A stretch of 64,000 nucleotides of DNA from Leptoclinus maculatus (lineage: Eukaryota; Chordata; Actinopteri; Perciformes; Stichaeidae): positions 19,456,943-19,520,942 of the forward strand of contig JAVDOI010000004.1 of assembly GCA_032191485.1 (NCBI GenBank). The letters run 5' to 3'. The position numbers were made by a program, and so were the translations under genes. Numbering within the stretch: position 1 is the first letter of the stretch; each line of letters begins with the position of its first letter. The notes beneath the pieces were generated by a model, which was not told the origin of the DNA, ran no database searches, and saw nothing but the letters and a program-made list of their open reading frames with translations. Shown here in pieces: positions 11,257 to 22,199 of the stretch.

Positions 11257-13815
11257 GTTGTAGGGCACACTCCAGTGTCGGCAATGTCACACCCCCTGGC
11301 ACTTGACGCCACAACCTGTCAATGAGATGGATAGGCCTGTGATGCCGATGTAATGTTAGGGTGTGGGTGAGGTGCATGTGTGGAGCCTCTTTGCTCTCTA
11401 TGACACCCTTGCTTTCCTGTAATGAGCACCTCTTTAGTAGCGTGCCCTGAAGCACCCAGTCACACCAACGTCTCCGGAGACCGCGCAGACCCTCGACTCC
11501 TTTCCTCCACACTCAACCTCAGCGGTCTCTCACCTTAGAGGTCTTTATAGGCAGCTTTATTTTAAGCCCTGTGCCCAGACAGCGCTGTTCTTGTCAGCAT
11601 CCCTTCCACATGCACAAGTCTGACCACAGGCGGCGAACCCCCGCCTCTCTCTGCCCATTCCCAACCGGTCAGACGCTGCGTTGGGTTCAGATCAAAAGAG
11701 GTCTGGGTGTTCCGATGGCATTGGCTGTGTACAGTCAGGGTGCCCATGCTGTTTATAACTTAATTCACACATCTGTTTTCCTTATTGATTGCCCTGCTCA
11801 AATTTTAATGGCCCGGCCAAATGTAGTGCGGATTGTATTTCTTGTTCTGAGTGGCCAGCTTATCAGATTTTCCCCTTCACACTGACGTTGTCAAACACTG
11901 AGCACAGGTTTGAACATTAAGCAGGCAATAAGTCAATACGAAGACCAAAGTGGTAACACTTAGAAACCTTTCAACCCTTCTCCCCCTCCCACTGCCGCTT
12001 GAATATTTAATATGTTGGTGTCTGGTGCTCTAAATCACAAGATGGCTGCGGAGGACCTGTCATTACTTAGCATGTGCCAAGTCCTTTCTAATGCAGGATT
12101 GGGTTTGCACGTCAGCGGGTGTAGATTTATGTTCAAGGCACAGAGTTGTGGTCAAATTCCAATCAATAAAGTATCACCAGGAGGTTAAAGGATTGACCCG
12201 TTCCAGGAATCAATGTCCTCATCCATAACCAGTTAGAGGAGAGTTTTAAACTGTCCTCAAAGTAAAGTTGCTATTTATTTCTTGGAAATGTGGAAGAGTA
12301 GCATTGCATCTTGACAAGCTTTTTGCCATTATCATTCAAGCAGCTCTCTAGATATTATGATTTGTAATCATTCTTTACATCCTTGTAGCATTTCAGGGAG
12401 CATTAATGAAAACGGAGTGTGTGCTGTGGTCTAGGGATTTGGTTTGGAAGAATTGGTAAAGGCTTTTGCTAATCATTTTTCCATAAAACAAATTAGTCAG
12501 AGGACTTTCAGAGTGGATTCCACTCTGCAGTGAGGCGAAACCCTCCCAACGCCAGGAAGACGAGACACGCCACAAGTTGCTTCATCGCACACACACACAA
12601 ACGCATGTTCCCACACACGCAAGGAGATATTCAGACAGACAAATGCTCTCAGACAGATAGATTGGCATACGCGGAGCCAACAACATTCTTAGCAAACCCC
12701 AACACACAAACAGTGACACTCGCACAGCCTCTCAGTGGACATAACCTAACCCCGAGCCGGTCACATTGCTCCCACATAGCAGAGCAAGCATAATGAGTGT
12801 ATGCTGTGTTTTAAATGAATGCCTATGTGCGGTTGGGGTCTTTGGGAAGCACTATAAATAAAGCATGCAAATCTCTGACAATACACACACATTCACCCAA
12901 AAACACCCAGTCCAACCAGAAGATATTCACCCACACAAATGTGCTTGTGGACAGACAAATGTACTCACACAGTACCCATTCCTATATATATATATACACA
13001 CATTCTCAAGGGATATACTTTCTCCTAGGGTGAATCTGCTGAGTAAGATACACATTAATCAGCGTAAGCTCCCTGGGTGTGACAGATAGAAGTCACAGGA
13101 CAATATTGGCAAATTTTTGAGCAACATGGCATGCTGACAAATGTAGTTATGTTGTTTCCTTACAAGACAGGTGTGGCTGTCTACTGCTGCGCTTTTTAGT
13201 GTGTCACACACAGATGTTTTCTTTTCCGCTGTGAGAAAGAGAAACTTGGGTTTAAAGTAAAGAAATAATGTGGTTTATGATCAGCCCCTGATTAACTATT
13301 TGGTTTGGCAGGACAGGTGGACGCTCTGCTGAGAATAGAACTACCAAGTTCTGAGTACACACATGTGTGCGAGAATCACACATGTATTAACAGCAACACA
13401 TGTACACATGCCTGGGTCTTTGAAATGCATCTTTGCACCAATGGTAAACATGGCCACATGGACTCAGGAGATACTGTTACCCACGTATCGAAATTAAATT
13501 AGCGAACGCTATCTCATTTCTCCCCAAAGGCGGCAGGGCACATCTGCAAACATCAGACAGCCTCTCTACAAAGACCTGCCGGTTCTCATTGTAGCCAGCC
13601 CCCACCTTCCAAGGCCTAACTCAATAAGCACTTGTGTTTATACACAATGCATTTTCATTAACTGTAGCAAATTGCATTTTAATCAATACAGCTCATTTCA
13701 TTGAAGACATTGTTTGACTGGTCTGAGATTGGCGTTAGTTATTATGCACAAAGCAGTGAAACCAAAGTTAGAAATGATGGAAGTTGTTGTTTGTTGCCTC
13801 CCCTCCCCGCTCCCT
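10514..13815. other. Non-coding, simple-repeat-rich
   Basis: 10947-10980 is C-rich and 11161-11172 is a C12 run. 12580-12720 and 12880-13000 are degenerate CA-rich sequence, with a short TA run at 12983-12995 passing into CA. Around 12040 there is aagatggctgcgg, close to a YY1 site (AAGATGGCGGC), in repeat-free sequence. No coding segment is supported. Confidence 0.55.
11217..11252. repeat. (TG)18 microsatellite
   Basis: Perfect TG run 45 bp downstream of a C12 homopolymer. A CA-type complement frame on the minus strand is spurious. Confidence 0.95.
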
Positions 13816-13818
13816 ACA

Positions 13819-15060
13819 TTTTTTTTTTCTTCTCTGTCATGCTGATGGAAATTAGAGATACAGGAATGTCAATGATGGCTCGGAGCTGTTGACATTCTCT
13901 GAAGACGATTCCATCCCACCTTTTTTTTTTTTTTATCTCTCATCTTCGACAAATTGAGAGATTGATAACCCCCCTCCCCCCACTGAATTGAACTATACTT
14001 TGCACCAATACAAAAACATGTTGTGGGTGTCTATTTTGTAGAAGAGTAATGTCAGACCGAAGGCACGTCTGCTTTTGTTTCTGCAATCACATTTTTAAAA
14101 CGGATTATCAACACCGTTATTTGCAAGGTAACATATCGGATTTGTGTGTCCATCACCATCCTATTTCCAGGGGTTGCTGTGGGTTGTAGGCTTCAGTAAT
14201 GACATCGCTACGCTGGGGACGCAGTTTCCCAATGAGGAAGCAGTCAAAACAAAATACGATCCGAGTGGCCCGAGCGTCGGGACTGAAACACAGCTGTAGA
14301 ATTCCAACTGTAATCTAATTTCAAACTACCTCAAAATGTGGTTAGGATTGGATTTGCGAAAATCGCACGTTTTTTTGCTGTCCAGACTTTCTAAAATCAA
14401 TCTGGATGTGCCAAAGAAATGGTTTTGAGCTTGCAATCTGAACAAGGTTGCAAAGTAGCAACAGGAAACTCAAGTGGGTAAACAGTATCTAACCCATTTT
14501 AAAACAATCCTCCCTTTGTTTGACTTTGAAATAATATGGAACAATATGGTGCATCTTCGTTAGTGAAATTCCTATTAAGCCAGGCTAATGCTGCTTTGTA
14601 AAATTGTAAAACTCTCCAGATTGGCTTCTTATCCAGTCGTCTACTTTGATCTATCTGCTGTTTCAAGGCCTTAATTGCCCCTTAATTTGTGTGACCAGCA
14701 GACCCTGATGTTGGGGGCCGATCAAGAGGCAAAGCTCAGTTGGGTAAAAACAGTGACCCACTCTGTGACATAGTCGGCTATGTATGCTCCATTGCCCCAC
14801 ACAGTTCTCCGGTGGCCCCCTGATGCCTACTAAGCCTGGGGGCCCTGTGGAAGAGTGGAGAAGCACAAGCGCTGGAGCCGGGGACCAAAGACCCTTAATT
14901 AGCAATTTTGGTTGAGCAACAAAAAGTTGGAGCAGATCTGTAGAGCAGAAGACCTCCCCCTCTGGTGAGTTCTGCTTGAACTACTAATAATGTAAGGGGT
15001 AAGCAGGCCAATAAGAAACATAATTCTTTCTCTGACTCTTAACAAAAACATGTTCACCAC
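13819..15060. other. Unique non-coding sequence
   Basis: T runs occur at 13819-13829 and 13921-13934, and C-rich words at 13970-13982. 14160-14300 and 14690-14890 are GC-richer with few repeats but have no convincing exon. A minus-strand frame in the second patch contains a few Gly-Pro-Pro words that are too few and irregular to be collagen. Confidence 0.5.
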
Positions 15061-15067
15061 AAAGAAA

Positions 15068-15104
15068 TGCATATCCTCACACAGGGACTGTGTGAGGATA
15101 TGCA
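15068..15104. repeat. Perfect hairpin, 17-bp arms, 3-nt loop
   Basis: 15068-15084 (tgcatatcctcacacag) is the exact reverse complement of 15088-15104, with loop gga at 15085-15087. Its stem word cctcacac is the same word that is repeated in the minisatellite immediately downstream. Confidence 0.95.
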
Positions 15105-15157
15105 CACCATCCTCACACCATCCTCACACCATCCTCACACCATCCTCACACCATCCT
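15104..15157. repeat. Minisatellite, 11-bp unit, five copies
   Basis: The word ccatcct starts at 15107, 15118, 15129, 15140 and 15151, giving an exact 11-bp period of the unit ccatcctcaca. The last copy diverges into the loop of a second hairpin. The array is identical copy to copy, which suggests recent origin. Confidence 0.95.
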
Positions 15158-15175
15158 GAAACCAGGATGGTGTGA
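15146..15175. repeat. Perfect hairpin, 13-bp arms, 4-nt loop
   Basis: 15146-15158 (tcacaccatcctg) is the exact reverse complement of 15163-15175, with loop aaac at 15159-15162. The left arm is the last unit of the 11-bp array, so the right arm is an inverted copy of one unit. Confidence 0.95.
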
Positions 15176-15399
15176 ACAAAAAGTGCTTTGTTTTAATCAA
15201 TGCCTCCACTTGCTTTGCTTATAAACAATGCATGCATTATTGGGACACATCTGTTTGCAAACCGGTAATGCAGCTGTCCAAAAGCAAAATGATGGATTGA
15301 AATTGGGGTCATGTTTACAGTGAATAATGCATGGAGCATGTTTGTATGAAAATGAATGTTGAAATGTTTGTTAAAATGATGCAAGGAGGAAGCGAGTTT

Positions 15400-15620
15400 A
15401 TGGCGGAGAGTTTTGTGTAATGGCAGCCCGGTCTGAATACCTTGACAGGTTATACCTGACACCAAACCCTCAACGATGTCAAAGTGTCCTTGAGCAAAGC
15501 AGTCAACCCAATTGCTCCAATGATTTCGCTCCGTGAACAGTAAACCTGAAGGCGACAACCTTAATGTGAATATTTGCTGTTGAATATGAGGTAGGGTTTT
15601 GACACAGGGATAAATAAAGG
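15400..15620. mobile_element. Dispersed fish repeat fragment
   Basis: Contains aaagtgtccttgagcaaag followed by cagtcaaccc and aattgctcc, matching from memory a very widespread teleost interspersed word (gtccttgagcaaggcactgaaccc...attgctcc). 15605-15625 (gataaataaaggttaaatg) fits the 3' part of such elements. The minus-strand 153-codon frame 15193-15654 runs across this repeat and is therefore not treated as a gene. Borders are uncertain. Confidence 0.5.
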
Positions 15621-15659
15621 TTAAATGATGAATAGGGCGCAACATAGCGGCCATTATAA

Positions 15660-16480
15660 AAGAGAAAGCCTAAACAACAACAGTTATTAATTCAATTGCT
15701 TGTGGTTTTGCATATCATGATAAACAACAGTGTACTTTGAAGAAGAACACTAGAAAATGTCGTACTAAAATGCCTAAAATGATTATTTATTGATTTCTTT
15801 TTACTATGGTCAAATGAGATTTTCATATTTTCTGACATATAAAAACTTTAGGGGTTGAAGATGGATGTTTATCTCGACTTCAGACAGCCTGTTTTTTTTA
15901 CCTTTCAGAATTTCTTGAATTCAAAATGATAACTCAATAAGCAACTATTTAACTAAGTCTGACCAGTTTGAATTGATTTATACACACTTTATTCACTAAA
16001 TTGCTTCTATTTTATTTAAATGTGAATGTAAATAAAAAGGCACTGTGCCAAATGAAAAGTTAATTCAAAATAGCAACTGATCCCCACTTTTATTCTTTTC
16101 CCTCACTTTTACTTTTGCACCGAATTACGCTGTAAACCAGCTCTCACGCTTGTTTTTTTTCGACATTCTTTCAATGCAGTCTGTTACTGTTTTGTCCACT
16201 AAAGCAAGGACAAAACTGTGAAAGTGAAAACCTGGTTCCAAGCTGCTGACAGTCACTGTTGAGAGATCATGCCACTAAAGTGGAAAATAATATGCCTTCT
16301 CGTTCAAAAAGTGAAATAGAAACTGACAAGTAATGGGATATGGTAGAGAGGTACAGTATTTTAGGATTGGAAACAATTCAACCTGGTCAAGACTGTAGAA
16401 GTCACACAATTTTATTTTACTTTGAGGTTGAGGAGTAAGAAAAAAAGATGTGAACTGCTGACATTAACTTGTTGGATTGT
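15660..16480. other. AT-rich unique sequence
   Basis: Low-GC sequence with many T and A runs. No coding segment, tandem repeat or recognisable element. Confidence 0.55.
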
Positions 16481-16845
16481 TCCAAGTAGTAGTCGGGCAT
16501 TTTTGTGGCTGACCTTGGATTAGACCCCAAGGCACGAAGAGACGCAAGGCTGAGAAGAGTTGAGTTCTGTGTTAAGAAGTCACGTTATTTTTGACCGTAT
16601 TATTTCGGATCATCTTGCTATAGTGGGGTCATCGACGAGTGCCTCGACGATGATGTAAGGGGTGGAAAGTTGTCCGCTTGCCACATCACCGTTTGGTCCC
16701 CCAGCTTGCTAAGCCCCGTGCAGAATCTGAGCCGGAGTAAATCCCTTACTAATAACTGTTTATGAGTGGTTGAGTCACCTTAATAAATGCATTCTTCTGG
16801 CCAATAGCAAGCGACAGCCCAACAAGCGCGAACATATTTAGCACC
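16480..16845. other. Non-coding, moderate GC, unclassified
   Basis: Repeat-free sequence richer in GC than its neighbours. 16630-16652 forms a small imperfect hairpin (catcgacgag / ctcgacgatg, loop tgc, one mismatch). It could be conserved regulatory DNA or the leading part of the element that follows. Confidence 0.35.
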
Positions 16846-16849
16846 ACCT

Positions 16850-17215
16850 GTTTGTTTTGGACTGCATTGGCCAAGAACGCTGGCCTTAGTCCTCATTTCC
16901 TGTGTCCTGGGCCAGGTGTAGCTAGGAAACAGAAAGGGCCAAAATTAGCTATGCTGTTCCTCCAAATCCTCAAAACAACAACGGTGGCTCCTGAACAGGT
17001 TAGCGTAAATGCTGCAATAGCATCACTTATATCTGAACTGGAGAGTATTCATTATCCTGACTGGCTTCGGAAGAAGAAGGGTTTGATTGACAAGATGGTT
17101 CATCCAATCATCTGCCGCGTATTTTCCAATGTTTCCAATGACAGCTTCTCGGATCATTGTGTGTAACAAACAACCTGGCGTGTCAGGCTAGCTACTATTT
17201 GCGTTGTTGGGTAAC
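16850..17215. mobile_element. Probable interspersed repeat copy
   Basis: The stretch gatggttcatccaatcatct, then ttttccaatg, gacagcttctc, gtgtaacaaac and gtcaggctagc resembles an interspersed element I recall from percomorph genomes (order of words: ccaatcatctgcc, ttttccaatg, ttctc, taacaaac, caggctagc). The 104-codon + frame 16852-17166 lies wholly within it and matches no protein family I know. Confidence 0.4.
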
Positions 17216-17269
17216 TTTTCATGAGGCATAACTGTTCAGACTGAATATGAATGATCTTGATTCAATCAG

Positions 17270-18000
17270 CCTTAAAGGTTGAGCAGGAAACTGATACCTG
17301 CAGGCTTGTCTGTGGCTAGATAAAAATAACTATTATGCAGCAAAGAACTTTTACAATCTCTCCACAGCATCCCTTTGAGTCTTATTGACCCTTCAACCTC
17401 ACGCCCACTTTCACCATCATCTGCTCGCGAGCCTATAAATGCCAGCAACCGCCACCTCTTGTTTACTATCTCCCCTTTGAATGCAAGGTGTGACAGCTGT
17501 TGCCTCCCGCTCTCTCTCAATAAATGCTGTTTAATACGACATCATTAACTTTGAGTGGGGTTATGCTTATTATTCCCCAACACTTGTGCAGGGGAGTGTT
17601 TATTTTTATCTCTGCTATAATTTCGTCAGCCAAGCTAGCCAGGATCCATTCCCATCCCACGCTCCATCAGCCATCTCCGTATCAGCACGCCACTTGAATC
17701 GGATACACCTCATACATATCAGTGCCAAGGTCCATTACCCTGACATAGAAATGCATGTACTTAATTGTAACTAGGCTATAGAATGTACATAATATCTTCT
17801 CGCAGAGCAGCAGAGTGGCATTATTGGGTGTGGAGAGGAGGAGAGGGGAGCATGGTTCTCGGTGTGTCTAAGCAAGGCAATTACATTCAATCTAACACAG
17901 ACTGTTTCCCCTTTGCCGGTGCTTGTGAACAGGCGGCAGTTCTCCCGCAACCCATTCCGTTTTAATTAATGAAGGACATTTGCAGCACTTGGGTCACTTT
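17270..18000. promoter_or_regulatory. Candidate conserved non-coding block
   Basis: Low-repeat, balanced-composition sequence without a sustained open frame. It contains aataaatgc, tttaatacgac, tcattaact, tacttaattg and ttttaattaatgaagg, typical of homeodomain-bound enhancers. This is judged by eye only. Confidence 0.3.
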
Positions 18001-20760
18001 GTTACTCGTTGGGAGTTAAAAGAAAAAGATCAAGTAGGTGCACCGTAAAGGAGCATTCTTGCTGTTATAGAATAATCACTTTCTAGATCACTTCATGAAC
18101 GAATTGATGTCACGCGTCTGGCGCTCAAACCACTCTGCTGCCTCAAGTACCTCCGTATTCTTACGCTCATTGTCCGTGGAGCCTTCACAATATAAAAATG
18201 ACGAGGCAACATAAACAGATCAATATCAGCTGCTGGTGCTTCAAGGCAGCGGCTTGAATTAGAAGCAGAAAACCTCAATAGCATGCCTCATGTGAGTCAT
18301 GATCAATGCCACAGAGAAATCCAATCAAGGGCAAGATTTTGCTCAAAGTCAACCTATAGGTCTTAGAAAATAATGTCAATATTATTGTCATTTTTCCAGG
18401 CTGGAATAGTCTAGATATGAATTCCTTGTATCGAATTTCATAACCAGGAGGGAAGCTCAGGCTTTTCTGGACCAGAATTAGCGCAATCATTTGGACGTCT
18501 TACTCCTCAGTCACTGTTGACCAGGAAGGACGACTTGAAAAGGAAAAGGACATTGGAATCGTCTGCCTGAGACTCATTATGAGTTCTAATGACTCTACAC
18601 TGGAAACGATTGCCCTGGTGGCAGTTCCAGCTCGCCTTTTTTTAATAGGCAGGATATGAGAGATTATCCAGTGGTATGTTTTTAATAAAACATGAAGAAC
18701 TGAATAGGAACATGCTGGTTCGTTTCTTGTTTCTTTTCTTGACTATTTCCTTTCAACAATTGCACTCCGCTGTAATACTCGGGATGACCTCCCTTTCTTA
18801 AACACTCTTTTGCTTTTCTAGGACAAAAAAAAAAGAGGAGCCGTCATTAGCCTAAAAACACCATATTTAACTACTTCATTGCCTGGATCGATGAAATAAT
18901 AGAGAACTTGCTTCAAAAAACAACTTTGCTTTTATTTCAGTGCCTTTACAAATCAAGGGTTTCAGTTTAGCATTTTATCAGAACATCTGCTTTACTAACC
19001 ATAGCAATTGACTTAATGTTCCAAACATCCACTTATTGACATTTGGTAATTACAATTATTTTGTTGTTGTTGTTGTTTGCCTTAAAATCTCCCACGATCG
19101 TATATGAATTTTCCCGCACCTTGTTCTATTGTTTCATTTATATCGAATACAAAATGACTCAGGAGCATGGGAGAAGGCAGACCACACAAACTAAATCCCC
19201 CCCCTGCCCAGTTCCTGTTCAACACTGGGAAAGCAATTGCAAACATCCAATGTAAACAGATAGGGCTGATAGTAATTGAATTGAGCTGAACTGACACAGA
19301 CCGTGACAGGACCTGTTTCCTAGTATAGGCGCTGAGCCTGATGTTCCATCTCCACTTCCACTTGCATCTCTGGATCTGCTGGCATACACGGAAAGGAGTA
19401 GCAGGAAAGCAAAAACTGTGAGGTGAAGAGAGCAGGGGGGGGGCAAGCAATGGAAGGAAACGCTTGTACTTTGTTCAAGGTAGTGTGTTACTGTTATAAT
19501 AAGCAGTTGTTGGTGAGATGTGGTAAGATGAGGCACATGGGGGACGAAGGAGGAAAAAGGGATGCAAGGAGAAAGAGATGTGGGAAGTGAAGCCTTGAGA
19601 AAAGGGAAGGGCGAGGCAGAGAATGAGGAAGAGTAACCAAAGCTAAAGGACAACCAAACAATGCTGAGTTTTTTGTTCATTAAATCACATCCCAATACAT
19701 GCATCACATGCCACTGGCATCTAATCTGAATGTGTCAGTGTTGTCATGACGAGTAAATATTACATCATTCGCTTGAGAGCACTGTCCTGGTTTTGGCATC
19801 CTGAGCAGCTCACCTGAGCCTATGTTTGCACTGAAGCACAGGAAGACACGTATGATAATCAGAATATGTTTCAGAGAAATGAAGTTAAAGAAGCAAATGC
19901 AACCTCCTCTCTGTGTGTTCATATTGGTATTAGATGTGGCTTGAATCCGAGTGCATATCATCTGGAATGACGATGATATGAGCAGAAATTCTCAATTGAT
20001 CATGAAGATTCACAACGTGAATATATTCAGAGAGTAAGAAAGACAAAGATAAATGGGCAAAGTAGAATGTCAGAGCATGGGAAACATATGAGGAAATGAC
20101 AAATAGAGATAGATGGGAAGAAGGAGGGAGGGAATGAGTGAAAGATTCACGAGTGAAGAGGGAGAGTAAGTCAGTGTTGGAGAGAGGGGGAGAGAGAGAG
20201 AGAGGAACAGGGGAGAGGAAGTGAGAGGGAGACGTAGTGGGAAGGAGGGGGAAAATTGAGAGGCTGCGTAGCACTTTCCTCTGCAAGCTGACAGGGCTTG
20301 ACGCTCAACTAACAGGGCTGTTTTGACAGGTGTCAGATGGTCCATATTACTATTTCACCGCCGGGCCCTTGGGACCCTGCATCACGGGCCACAACAGGAC
20401 TGGCCAAGCTGGAAAAAAAAATAAAGAAAAGTGGCATGGTAGGAGAGTAAAAAACAGTACACTTGACTTCCTCCCTCTGCAGCTCGCTGGCTCTGCACTC
20501 TCCCACAGCCTCAGCATCTGCTGCATGTTAACTATGGCCTTACTGTGTGTGTGTGTGTGTGTGGGTTCAAAATGTGGGTTCACAGTTGAGGTGTGTGTGT
20601 GAACATGTGAAAGATAAAGATTAGATGCATAGCAAACATTTGTCACACTTTTTTTTTAGAGATGATTAGATATGAGGCAGTCAGATGAATAAAATCGAAT
20701 CCATCTTCATCTAATAACAATTTATCAATGTTACATTCCTTACCCGCCATGCACTAAGCA
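18000..20760. other. Unique non-coding sequence
   Basis: 19061-19078 is a (TTG)n tract. 19530-19640 and 20085-20255 are purine-rich on the + strand, with a (GA)n core near 20188-20203. 20544-20562 is a (TG)9 run. Long minus-strand frames here (for example 19219-19707) are products of the purine skew. Confidence 0.55.
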
Positions 20761-20766
20761 GATGAG

Positions 20767-20788
20767 AAAAAAAAAAAAAAAAAAAAAA
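20767..20788. repeat. A22 homopolymer
   Basis: Uninterrupted run of A after gatgag. It could be a retroposon tail, but no body was recognised upstream. Confidence 0.9.
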
Positions 20789-20937
20789 GATCGCTGCCAG
20801 ATTGCAACTGTATGCAGGGCAAACAAATCACATCATCCCTGCGAGGGGTTAAGTTGTGACACTGGAGGGTTTCTTTAATGTGGCTGGAAACATCTCACCA
20901 GGCAATACAAAATATCGATCTTGTTCTTTTCACACAG

Positions 20938-20978
20938 GAATCCATTATCTGCACGGGAAGCGCAGGCCAGAAAATGTG
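20938..20978 (+). other. Candidate 41-nt cassette exon
   Basis: A pyrimidine-rich tract ending ttgttcttttcacacag is followed by 41 nt and then the consensus donor gtaagt at 20979-20984, a near-ideal short internal exon. One frame (acceptor phase 1, donor phase 0) reads IHYLHGKRRPENV, which looks protein-like. The other two frames are also open, as expected at this length. I do not recognise the peptide. If real, the window is an intron of a + strand gene. Confidence 0.3.
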
Positions 20979-20989
20979 GTAAGTTAAGC

Positions 20990-22105
20990 GAAAGGTTGCC
21001 TGATTTGATTATCACCTGTGACTTTGTGCACTCACTGATTTACATCAAAGCTCAAACAATTTTAAAACAATATGGTGAATTTGTGTATTTCTATTTCTAT
21101 GCCAGGCAGCTTTTCTATTGTTAAATCTATATAACGCTCTTTGACAGTGATCCTAGCATTCCTGAGCTAGCATTCCTCACTGCAGCTGCCTAGACAAATA
21201 GCAATATTTCAAAACCCCTTCAGCTTTTAAAAAGTGTTTAAAACCACTTGAGCCTTCTGACAACTCCCAAATGCACGCGGCCATAATTTGCAACGAGTTT
21301 GTAATTGTCCCTTTTTTAAGTGTTTCAGGGGGAGCACTGTGGCTGCGGCTTAGAGCACAATTTTTGCAAGTACTTGGGGCATGTTTTATAGTTACCGCAT
21401 GAAACAAGAGAGTCCCCCCTCGCCTGATGCACTGGGACTCAGAGGGTGGATCTGATGCTGCTTGTCGTTGTTGAACAAAGGCCCGGTGTGACCAAAGGAA
21501 TGGTATGGTTTGGGGACGTCAATTAAAAAACAAATGCATGAGCAAGGTCGTCTGCATTGGGATTAACCATAAGAGATCTTACAAAGATCAAGAGAGTTTC
21601 CTAAATTTGTGCAGCAGTTATTTTTGAAATATGCACGCACCAAACCGCCTTGGTAATATTGTCATGTACTTAATATTATAAGCACTTTCTTGACATTCAA
21701 AGGGCAAAAAACTGAATATAACTGAAAAGAAAGAAATGTCTGCTGATTTCCATACATTTACTGTTAAAGGCGTTTCAAATCTGACTTTGCAATTATGAAC
21801 CTCTACTGCACCTGTCTACAACAGAGTGATACAAGGCCGTCATCATAATACATATTGGGGGAGGACACGTCCCTCAAATATGCACAAAATATCCTCCCTA
21901 TATATTGATATAGATGGCATGACTGTCATATACGCTCCCCCGTCCAAAATGATCATGAGCAAATGTAATCATAATCATGAATAAACTGAACAAATGTTGG
22001 TATTATGGTGGTGGACTGCACTTCTGTAGTTTGTCCAAGTGGTGTTTCCATACCCCAGTAGAAGCAGTTGCTTGACTCTATAGAACGATAGGATAGGTCG
22101 ATTTT
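20990..22105. other. Unique non-coding sequence
   Basis: 21151-21177 has a close direct repeat of ctagcattcct. 21855-21945 has inverted C/G-rich words (gggggag near 21857, ctccccc near 21936), a possible MITE remnant too degraded to name. Nothing coding. Confidence 0.5.
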
Positions 22106-22111
22106 CTTTTC

Positions 22112-22196
22112 TTGCAATATTATGACTTTATTTTTTATTACGTTACAACTTTATTATCACAATATTACTTTTTCCTCAAAATATTATGACCTCTCG
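22112..22196. repeat. Degenerate minisatellite, AATATTATGACTTTATT-type
   Basis: About 3.5 imperfect units of roughly 20-24 bp: gcaatattatgactttatt, then attacgttacaactttatt, then cacaatattacttttt, then aaaatattatgacc. This matches the fish minisatellite with unit near taatattacgactttattctcg. The open frame over it is spurious. Confidence 0.65.
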
Positions 22197-22199
22197 GAG

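Noticed and set aside
14663..14905. Minus-strand frame with Gly-Pro-Pro words, collagen-like at a glance
   Set aside because: Only a few irregular triplets, no sustained Gly-X-Y register, no splice signals.
15193..15654. 153-codon minus-strand open frame
   Set aside because: It runs through a common interspersed repeat (word gtccttgagcaaag at about 15487) and shows no domain. Best explained by the repeat's composition.
19219..19707. 162-codon minus-strand frame rich in Ser, Leu and Pro
   Set aside because: It is antisense to purine-rich tracts, which are poor in stop codons on the complementary strand. Low-complexity composition and no family.
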